From NCBI GenBank assembly GCA_009908535.1, contig JAAAOD010000134.1, positions 1 to 13,233 of the forward strand: DNA of 13,233 bases. The letters run 5' to 3'. Source of the stretch: Verrucomicrobiota bacterium. GTDB lineage: Bacteria > Verrucomicrobiota > Verrucomicrobiia > Opitutales > Oceanipulchritudinaceae. How positions within the stretch are numbered: position 1 is the stretch's first letter; each line of letters starts with the position of its first letter. Made by a program: the position numbers and the translations under genes. The notes beneath the pieces are model-generated. The model was given only the letters and a program-made list of their open reading frames with translations, made no database searches and was not told the origin of the DNA. Of this stretch, positions 1 to 5,768 are shown in pieces.

Positions 1-165
1 GACAGAATCCTGACGCTGGGCGGTTTCTTTCAGTTGGTGAATGAACTCATCCCTGGCCGCCTCCGAGGCGAAGAACTTATTTCGCTGGCGCGTGCCTTCA
101 TACCATCGGGCGACGTAGGGCTTCTTGCGGTAGGGTTGGTGATCAGCCTGTATTCTCATGGCCAT
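1..165 (-). CDS. Tyrosine recombinase / phage integrase, N-terminal fragment (cut by window edge)
   Basis: Minus-strand reading from the ATG at 165 stays open for 55 codons to the window edge, so only the N-terminus is visible. The residues 'PYVARWYEGTRQRNKFF' followed by 'ASEAARDEF' match the usual pattern of the N-terminal arm-type DNA-binding domain of tyrosine recombinases: a short three-strand sheet with basic and aromatic residues, then a helix starting near 'A..AA.DEF'. Family members cut and rejoin DNA at attachment sites to integrate or excise a mobile element. The catalytic domain (R...HxxR...Y) would lie left of base 1 and cannot be checked. A second ATG at 159 is an alternative start, and neither has a strong Shine-Dalgarno sequence. 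The context supports the call: a tRNA-Ser gene lies upstream in the same orientation, separated by a repeat-rich non-coding stretch. The family call is inference from a short segment. Confidence 0.62.
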   Translation of the reverse strand, partial: MAMRIQADHQPYRKKPYVARWYEGTRQRNKFFASEAARDEFIHQLKETAQRQDSV

Positions 166-216
166 TGTAATCTACCAGACTGAGGGGGCGATCATAGGGT
201 AATCGTGCGCCGCCGG

Positions 217-271
217 AAAATTAGATACTCCCCGATCCCACCGCCCCGACCAGTCATGGCGGTCTAATTTT
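217..271. repeat. 9-bp inverted repeat with 37-bp spacer
   Basis: AAAATTAGA at 217-225 is the exact reverse complement of TCTAATTTT at 263-271. The spacer is too long for a tight hairpin, so paired protein-binding sites just upstream of the integrase start are more likely than an RNA structure. Function unknown. Confidence 0.5.
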
Positions 272-377
272 TCGCACTTGAACACCCATCGCCCGACCAG
301 CCGGCAGCCGTCGCTTTTCCATCGATTCGGGAACCGCTTATTCAGGGCAATCCGGGGCGACCTGTCCCCGTTCAAGA

Positions 378-399
378 TCCAGTCAACGTCCAGTCAACG
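378..399. repeat. Perfect tandem 11-bp direct repeat
   Basis: TCCAGTCAACG occurs twice in direct succession, at 378-388 and 389-399. Read on the minus strand, each unit is CGTTGACTGGA and contains a TTGAC core. A spacing of 11 bp puts both copies on the same helix face, as expected for paired binding sites such as integrase arm sites. The role is inferred. Confidence 0.6.
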
Positions 400-411
400 C
401 GGGAACCCGTG

Positions 412-431
412 GTTAGGGCATAGTTAGGGCA
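412..431. repeat. Paired direct repeat GTTAGGGCA, 11-bp period
   Basis: GTTAGGGCA is present at 412-420 and again at 423-431. A shorter relative, AGGGCAA, lies at 344-350. The 11-bp period matches that of the tandem repeat at 378-399, suggesting helically phased binding sites. Confidence 0.5.
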
Positions 432-435
432 ATTG

Positions 436-475
436 AGTTGTATGCAGTTGCATTGAGTTGCATCCAGTGGTATAG
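436..475. repeat. Four 10-bp tandem units, consensus AGTKGYATNN
   Basis: Consecutive units are AGTTGTATGC (436-445), AGTTGCATTG (446-455), AGTTGCATCC (456-465) and AGTGGTATAG (466-475). One unit equals roughly one helical turn, so all copies face the same side of the DNA. The array starts 57 bp from the tRNA 3' end, between the tRNA and the integrase. Multiple phased sites here would suit binding by an integrase or a recombination directionality factor, but no protein can be named from sequence alone. Confidence 0.6.
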
Positions 476-520
476 CTTAAGTCCTTCTAATTCTGCAAGT
501 TACTATCCCGCAACGGTTTA

Positions 521-621
<101 letters not shown>

Positions 622-693
622 GTTGAAAGAGGGGAAGGTGGAGGGAAAAAGGGCGAGGAGGCAACCCGAAACCGGCCGATCTCGAAGTAGAAA

Positions 694-3600
694 TCAGGCG
701 GCGCCCGCCCCTTCGCGGAAGCAGGAGAGGACGCGGTGAATTTCCCCTTCGTTGACAGGCTTGGCAATGAAGTCGCGCATCCCGGCCCGGCCGCTGGCCT
801 CGCGGTCAGCGGAAGTGGCGGCGGCGGTCATGGCGACAATATGGAGCTGGCTGTTCTGCCGCAGCAGCGCCCGCGCCGTGGCAAAGCCATCCATGCCGGG
901 CATCTGCAGATCGAGGAAGATGATGTGCGGAGGACTTTCCGCGACTTCCTCAAGGGCGGCGGTCCCATTGGCGGCGGTCCGGACATTGAGGCCCATGCGG
1001 CGCAGGAGAAGCCGGGCCACCATGAGGTTGGTCCGATTGTCGTCGACAACGAGGACCTCGAGACCCTCCAGCGGGGACGGGGCGGCGGTGGTACTGCGAT
1101 GGGCCTTATCGCGGGCGAAGGGATCACTTGCGGGGATGAAAAGGTGCCGGGCAAGCACCTGAGAGCGCAGGGGTTTCATGAGGTAGAAGACGTGGCGAAG
1201 CCCCTCACATTGCCAATCGCGGGGATCGCCCGGGTTCGTGAGGATAAAGCCGACCGGGGCGGAATCCCCTTTTGTTTCGCCGAGGGAAAGGGTCCGTTCT
1301 GCGAGCTCGAGGAAAGCGGAGGGCTGGTTGATAACGACCCGGTCGCATTCCGCCAGTCCTTCTCTAGCCCCGGCGAGGTCGGCAGCGGTACGCACCTGCA
1401 TGCCAAGGGCACGCAACTGGCGGGCAAGGAATTTCCGGGAATGGTCCTTTGCATCCAGCACCATGACACGCAGAGATCGGACACCGGCATCCACCCTCTC
1501 CACCCATGGACCGCTGAGCGGCTTCAGGGGCATACGCAGAGCAAAGACGGTTCCCTTCGCGGAGCTGATCTCCAGCTTCAATTCACCCCCGAACAATTCG
1601 GTGAGGTTACGACTGATGGTCAGGCCCAGACCGGTTCCGCCGAATTTCCGGGAGGTGGAGGTATCGAGCTGGTTAAAGGCCTCAAAGAGGTTTTTGCGCG
1701 CCTCCGGATCGATCCCGGAACCGGTATCCTCGAAACGCAGGTGAAGTTCTGGTCCTCCCGCATCGTCTTCCGCGTAGACCGCATCGAGAAAGACATAACC
1801 CCGCTCGGTGAACTTCACCGCATTGCCGATCAGGTTGACGAGAACCTGGCGCAGGCGGGTCGGGTCCGTTTCAACGGTTTCCGGCAGGGCGGGATCGAGA
1901 AAGTGATGAAGATCCAGTCCCTTTTCCGCGCTGCTGAGAGCGAAGAGGTCAAGGGCATCCTCGATGAGGGCGGGCAGGTTTGTTTCCACCGCATCCAGCT
2001 CCAGCTTTCCGGCCTCGATCTTGGAAAAGTCGAGGATGTCCTCGATGATACCGAGAAGTCCCTGCGCACTCTTGTGGATGACGCCGAGATATTCCGCCTG
2101 TTCATGATCCAGTTCCGTTCCCTGGAGAACGCTGCACATGCCGAGGACTCCGTTCATCGGCGTGCGGATTTCATGGCTCATGTTGGCGAGGAAGCGGCTT
2201 TTGGTTTCATTGGCCTGTTCGGCCTGCCGGGCCAGCTCGTTGGCCCGCCCAATCTCGGCGGTCAGTTTCTCGTTCAGCATCTCGGCCCGTTCCTTGGCGG
2301 TGAGGAGGGAAGCCTCGGCGCGTTCGCGTTGCACCGCGATGCCAAGTCCTTTCGCGGCCGCGCGAAGAATGGAGACCTCGGTTTCGTTCCATTGGCGGAC
2401 TTCGCTGCAGTTGTCGAAACCCAGGAATCCCGTCATGGATTGCTCCACAAAAATGGGAACAAGGAGGATCGACTGGATCTCCTGCCCCTCAAGGACGGCT
2501 TTTTCGGAAGGATCAAGATTCTCCGCCGCCTCACTGATGATCCGGTTCTGGTGTAATAATTCCCGCCAGCGAGTCAGTTTGGGCTCCCAGGGAAGTTGCT
2601 GCAGTTGCGGGTTGTTCCTTTGCGGGGCAACCCCTTCAGCCGCCCATTCAAAGCGAAGGGAGATCGTCTCCGCGCGCAGAGCGGAGGAGTATTCCTCCTC
2701 GAAAAGATAAACGCGATCGACCTGGACAGCCCTGCCGATGCAGGCGAGAGCCGAGGGCATCAAGGCGGAGAGGTCGCGCTTGTATTCAAGAAGCATGGCC
2801 AGCGCCTCCGCGAGGCTGCTGAGAAGGCGGTCGCGTTCCCGCAGCATCGTTTCCATTTGTTTGCGCGAATCGATATCGAGGATGAGGCAGAGGATCGACT
2901 GGAGGTTGCCGTCCACGGGATCCCGCAGCGCCCGGACGGAAAGGTCGGCCCAGAAGGTACGCCCGTCCTTGCGTCGGCAGAGGCGCTCCGTCCGGTGGGT
3001 TTCGAGACGCCCCTCGGTGAGCCGCTCCATCATTTGGCGCTCCTTTTCACCGTCCTCGGGTGCGACCAGGGCACGGGCCTCCGGAGCTTCTTCCAGACGG
3101 TATCCGAAAAGCTCGGTCCAGCGCTCATTCACCCGGTCGATCGTTCCGTCGGGTCGCAGGATGCTGATCGCGGCGGCCCCGTTGTCGAAGAGGCTGCGGA
3201 ACCATCGTTCTCTTGTTTTCAGGTCATCCGTCAGGCGGCGCTGGGTGGCAAGGGACGTGCGGAAGCGTGTGATGGCGACGAGGACGGCATTTCCGGACAA
3301 GGCCAGCAGCAGCATCAACCAGACGACATAGGCCTGTGCGGAGCGCACACTTTCGCGCAGGCTCGCCTCATTCACCTTCAGTTCAAGGCGCAGGGGGTCG
3401 CCCCCCCGCAACCTCAGGAAACGGCGCAGGTGCAGCCCCCCCTTTGTCCCGCCTGCCCAGCCATTGCTCTGATGAAGGACCTCGCCGTCGCCCTGGCTGA
3501 CCACCCGGTAATGGACGGGGACGGTGGCGTTGGCTATAGCGAGGTCCACGAGTTCCCGCTCAAGCGGTCTGCTTTGCCGACCCCTCGCGGGTTCCACCAT

Positions 3601-3855
3601 GCCGCTGAGGTCCTCGGCCAGGTCGGCCTTGTCGCGAAGGTCTTGCCCGACTTCATCAAGGCGCAACCGTCCCTCGACACCGAGTAAAATCAGCCCGGCC
3701 AGAAAGGCGGCCAGAGGAACCCGGACGAGTTCCCCCTCCCCGAGGGGAAGCGACCAGAGGTGCGATCCTCTGCGGAGGAGTACGGCCACCACCAGCACCG
3801 CCGCAAAGGCCAAAAAATAACCAGGGTTAAAAAAAAGCAGAGAGGCACGGTCCAT
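694..3855 (-). CDS. Hybrid sensor histidine kinase (PAS-GAF-HisKA-HATPase-pseudoREC-REC)
   Basis: This 1053-residue membrane-bound kinase would sense a signal, autophosphorylate on histidine and pass phosphate to its own receiver. From the ATG at 3855: membrane helices lie near 11-27, 47-61 and 175-196, with an extracytoplasmic segment of about 110 residues between the second and third. A PAS domain spans about 217-330 and a GAF about 358-512, followed by a probable coiled coil to 560. HisKA carries 'SHEIRTPMNG' with H561. The ATPase has an N-box (N678), G1 'DTGSGI' (710-715) and G2 'GGTGLGL' (739-745). The first receiver (about 795-907) is degenerate: N843 stands at the phosphoacceptor position, though K894 remains. 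The second (about 931-1048) is intact, with D938/D939, D982, T1010 and K1032. No HPt domain and no separate response regulator are visible nearby. A GTG at 3900 would add 15 residues; neither start has a good ribosome site. It lies 84 bp downstream of rsfS. The signal is unknown. Confidence 0.95.
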   Translation of the reverse strand: MDRASLLFFNPGYFLAFAAVLVVAVLLRRGSHLWSLPLGEGELVRVPLAAFLAGLILLGVEGRLRLDEVGQDLRDKADLAEDLSGMVEPARGRQSRPLERELVDLAIANATVPVHYRVVSQGDGEVLHQSNGWAGGTKGGLHLRRFLRLRGGDPLRLELKVNEASLRESVRSAQAYVVWLMLLLALSGNAVLVAITRFRTSLATQRRLTDDLKTRERWFRSLFDNGAAAISILRPDGTIDRVNERWTELFGYRLEEAPEARALVAPEDGEKERQMMERLTEGRLETHRTERLCRRKDGRTFWADLSVRALRDPVDGNLQSILCLILDIDSRKQMETMLRERDRLLSSLAEALAMLLEYKRDLSALMPSALACIGRAVQVDRVYLFEEEYSSALRAETISLRFEWAAEGVAPQRNNPQLQQLPWEPKLTRWRELLHQNRIISEAAENLDPSEKAVLEGQEIQSILLVPIFVEQSMTGFLGFDNCSEVRQWNETEVSILRAAAKGLGIAVQRERAEASLLTAKERAEMLNEKLTAEIGRANELARQAEQANETKSRFLANMSHEIRTPMNGVLGMCSVLQGTELDHEQAEYLGVIHKSAQGLLGIIEDILDFSKIEAGKLELDAVETNLPALIEDALDLFALSSAEKGLDLHHFLDPALPETVETDPTRLRQVLVNLIGNAVKFTERGYVFLDAVYAEDDAGGPELHLRFEDTGSGIDPEARKNLFEAFNQLDTSTSRKFGGTGLGLTISRNLTELFGGELKLEISSAKGTVFALRMPLKPLSGPWVERVDAGVRSLRVMVLDAKDHSRKFLARQLRALGMQVRTAADLAGAREGLAECDRVVINQPSAFLELAERTLSLGETKGDSAPVGFILTNPGDPRDWQCEGLRHVFYLMKPLRSQVLARHLFIPASDPFARDKAHRSTTAAPSPLEGLEVLVVDDNRTNLMVARLLLRRMGLNVRTAANGTAALEEVAESPPHIIFLDLQMPGMDGFATARALLRQNSQLHIVAMTAAATSADREASGRAGMRDFIAKPVNEGEIHRVLSCFREGAGAA

Positions 3856-3939
3856 GAGACTACTTGCCGGCAACCTGACACAGGGCCGGAATGGATGCAC
3901 GACTAAAACGGACCGGATCGTTCCCCTCGTGGTCCGTGT

Positions 3940-4311
3940 TCAGGCATCCGGATGGAGAAACTGGCCGTCCTTCCAGAGAGTCTCGAGCGCAAAATAATCC
4001 CGTGTCTCCGCCGTGAAGATATGGACCATCACATCGTAGGCATCGACGACGGCCCATCCGGATTCATCCCCGACGCCGCCAAGCCGGACTTCCTCCCCAG
4101 CCTCCTCGAGAGCCTCCCGTGCGGCTTCGGCCAGGGCTTTGAGGTGAGGACGGCTTGTGCCCGTGGCGAGCACGAAGTAATCGGTGATGGAGGATACATC
4201 CCCTACATAAAGGATCCGGAGGTCTTCGCCTTTACGGGCGTCGAGAGCGTGGTAACAACGCTCGAGATGGACAGGGAGGGTGGTAGCGGGCTTCGTTGCA
4301 GGAACGGACAT
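3940..4311 (-). CDS. rsfS: Ribosome silencing factor RsfS (Iojap/YbeB family)
   Basis: A 123-residue cytoplasmic protein of the Iojap/RsfS family, which binds ribosomal protein uL14 on the 50S subunit and blocks 30S joining when nutrients are scarce. The family signature is clear: 'ITDYFVLATGTS' (42-53), 'GWAVVDAYDVMVHIF' (85-99) and 'RDYFALETLW' (104-113). The length is normal for the family. It follows nadD on the same strand, an arrangement conserved in many bacteria. The ATG at 4311 is preferred because homology begins just after it and a promoter-like sequence sits upstream. A GTG at 4392 is also in frame and overlaps the nadD stop as GTGA, which would add 27 residues unlike the family and raises the possibility of translational coupling. 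Confidence 0.95.
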   Translation of the reverse strand: MSVPATKPATTLPVHLERCYHALDARKGEDLRILYVGDVSSITDYFVLATGTSRPHLKALAEAAREALEEAGEEVRLGGVGDESGWAVVDAYDVMVHIFTAETRDYFALETLWKDGQFLHPDA

Positions 4312-4343
4312 AAAGTATGTGGAATGACCTCTTTTCTGCCCGA

Positions 4344-4373
4344 AAGGTAGGCCTGTCCGGGGTGGGTTGTCAA
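4344..4373 (-). promoter_or_regulatory. Candidate sigma-70-type promoter for rsfS
   Basis: On the minus strand a perfect -35 box TTGACA (4373-4368) is followed after 18 bp by the -10-like TACCTT (4349-4344). Transcription would start near 4337, leaving a leader of about 26 nt before the ATG at 4311. The promoter would lie in the gap between the nadD stop and that ATG. The call rests on consensus matching only. Confidence 0.5.
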
Positions 4374-4388
4374 TCGGGCAGCGGGGGT

Positions 4389-5003
4389 TCACGAAATCGT
4401 TTCCTGTGCCTCCGGGCTGTAAAGCTGGTGGCGCTGGATATAGGCAAGAACCGGCGGCGGAAGCAGACCGGCGGCGTCGCGCCCCGCCTGCAATCGCTTC
4501 CGCACTTCCGTGGAACTGATGGGGAGGAGCGGATTCTCGACGGGATAGAGGTACAAGCCGGGGATGCAGGGCCAGTGAAGTTGGTAACCGGGACGCGTCA
4601 CGAGAATGAACCCGACCTTGGTGACGAGTTTCTGCACGCCGTACCAGCGGGGGAGCCCTTCCAGCTGGTCCGTCCCGATAATCCAGAAGGGGTGGCAGTT
4701 CGGGTACACACGTTCGATGTGCTCGACGGAATGGAGGGTGTAGCTCGGGCCGTCCCGCTCCAGCTCCGCGTCCCAGATCCCGAAACGGGGATCCCCCCCA
4801 ATGGCAAGGCGCAGCATCTCCAGCCGATGGCCCCCGCCGGCGACCGGCCCCTCCGACTTGACCGGATTTCTGGCCGCCGGGACGAAGCAGACACGGTGCA
4901 GCCCGAGTCCCTCCGCGGCCGCCCGGGCCATGGCCAGATGGCCGAGGTGAACGGGATCAAAACTACCGCCGAAAAAGGCGATGCGTCTCCTTGGTCGCTC
5001 CAT
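4389..5003 (-). CDS. nadD: Nicotinate-nucleotide adenylyltransferase NadD
   Basis: A 204-residue cytoplasmic enzyme that transfers AMP from ATP to nicotinate mononucleotide to make deamido-NAD, the penultimate step of NAD synthesis. The nucleotidyltransferase signature 'GGSFDPVHLGH' (12-22) includes the HxGH-type ATP-binding motif. 'IIGTDQ' (108-113) followed by 'LPRWY', and 'ISSTEVR' (162-168), are the expected downstream motifs. Length is typical of the family. The start is the ATG at 5003; a TTG immediately upstream (5006) would add one residue. rsfS follows on the same strand, and the upstream neighbour is the divergent exoD-like gene. A perfect inverted repeat 16 bp upstream of the start may regulate it. 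Confidence 0.95.
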   Translation of the reverse strand: MERPRRRIAFFGGSFDPVHLGHLAMARAAAEGLGLHRVCFVPAARNPVKSEGPVAGGGHRLEMLRLAIGGDPRFGIWDAELERDGPSYTLHSVEHIERVYPNCHPFWIIGTDQLEGLPRWYGVQKLVTKVGFILVTRPGYQLHWPCIPGLYLYPVENPLLPISSTEVRKRLQAGRDAAGLLPPPVLAYIQRHQLYSPEAQETIS

Positions 5004-5018
5004 CAATGTAAGATTGTG

Positions 5019-5038
5019 GCATTCAATACCTTGAATGC
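5019..5038. promoter_or_regulatory. Perfect 8-bp inverted repeat in the nadD / exoD-like divergent region
   Basis: GCATTCAA (5019-5026) and TTGAATGC (5031-5038) are exact reverse complements around the 4-bp loop TACC. On the minus strand it overlaps a weak promoter candidate for nadD: TTGCAT at 5040-5035, then 16 bp, then CACAAT at 5018-5013. This is an operator-like position. It does not resemble the NrtR consensus I know, so the regulator, if any, is unknown. Confidence 0.5.
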
Positions 5039-5125
5039 AATTCCAACCCCGCCTTTTCGTTTCCCTCCGCAGACCGGCCTTATTGCGGTTGCCACCGGAC
5101 GGCCCACGCCCAGATTGCTGAGGTC

Positions 5126-5755
5126 ATGGCGCACCAGACCTTGTCAGCCGCCTTGCACGGGCTTCTCGAAACCGAGGCTGATCACCTCACCGTCGGAACG
5201 ATCGTGGAACGCGTCGGCGACCGCGGATTCGGGCTTCTTCTTCTCGTGCTGTCGCTTCCGAGCGCCCTGCCTGTCCCCGCCGCCGGCTACAGTGTGCCCT
5301 TTGGGATGATTCTCCTCCTGCTCGCGATACAGATGTTGGCGGGGCGTCAGCGGCCGGTCTTTCCGGCCCGCATGGAGCGGGTGAAGCTGGGCCGCAAGAG
5401 CGCCGGCCGCCTCCTCCGCGGCGGGGAACGCCTCTTCCGCTTTCTCGAATGGATTGTACGCCCGCGCCTCCGCTGGATCGGCAGCCGCGGCGGACGTGCC
5501 TTCATGGGCCTCCTCGTGCTGGTCATGGCGCTGCTCATGATGATCCCCATTCCGATGACCAACACCTTTCCGGCCCTCGTCATCTTCCTGATCGGCGTTG
5601 GCCTGACGGAGGAGGACGGGCTCTTCGCCCTTGCGGCCTGCATGGCTGGCGTGCTCGCCGTCCTGCTCTACGGGGCCCTGATCTACGCCATCATCGTCTA
5701 CGGACCGGAGGTCGTCACCACGATCAAGGACGCCATCCGCTCCCTGCTTCCCTGA
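5126..5755 (+). CDS. ExoD-family membrane protein
   Basis: A 209-residue integral membrane protein of the ExoD family. ExoD was named in rhizobia for an effect on exopolysaccharide synthesis and alkaline tolerance, but its biochemical role is unsettled. Family motifs are visible: 'GDRGFGLLLLVLSLPSALPVP' as segments 31-40 and 41-51, the 'LLAIQMLAGRQRPVFP' region (65-80), 'PIPMTNTFPAL' (141-151) and 'GLTEEDGL' (159-166). Hydrophobic segments lie near 35-71, 125-143, 147-160 and 166-193, with a basic cytoplasmic-type stretch at 82-124. The ATG at 5126 is preceded by GAGG at very short spacing. It diverges from nadD and converges on the GH13 gene with a 13-bp gap. No exopolysaccharide genes lie nearby, so its local role cannot be deduced. 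Confidence 0.85.
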   Translation: MAHQTLSAALHGLLETEADHLTVGTIVERVGDRGFGLLLLVLSLPSALPVPAAGYSVPFGMILLLLAIQMLAGRQRPVFPARMERVKLGRKSAGRLLRGGERLFRFLEWIVRPRLRWIGSRGGRAFMGLLVLVMALLMMIPIPMTNTFPALVIFLIGVGLTEEDGLFALAACMAGVLAVLLYGALIYAIIVYGPEVVTTIKDAIRSLLP

Positions 5756-5768
5756 ATAACGGCACCCT

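Noticed and set aside
172..375. 67-codon minus-strand frame just upstream of the integrase, in the position of a small excisionase gene
   Set aside because: It starts with TTG, has no ribosome site, shows no helix-turn-helix or other family pattern, and covers the inverted and direct repeats of the putative control region. Chance is more likely.
736..2556. 606-codon plus-strand open frame, with another at 2596-3687, opposite the histidine kinase
   Set aside because: The opposite strand encodes a complete kinase with all motifs. These frames have composition typical of antisense shadows in GC-rich genes, with no recognisable domain.
3864..3873. 10-bp palindrome TTGCCGGCAA upstream of the kinase start
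   Set aside because: Ten-base palindromes of this composition are expected by chance in DNA this GC-rich, and no promoter is visible around it.
5756..5768. Possible bidirectional terminator between the exoD-like and GH13 genes
   Set aside because: The 13-bp gap has no hairpin or T-run on either strand.
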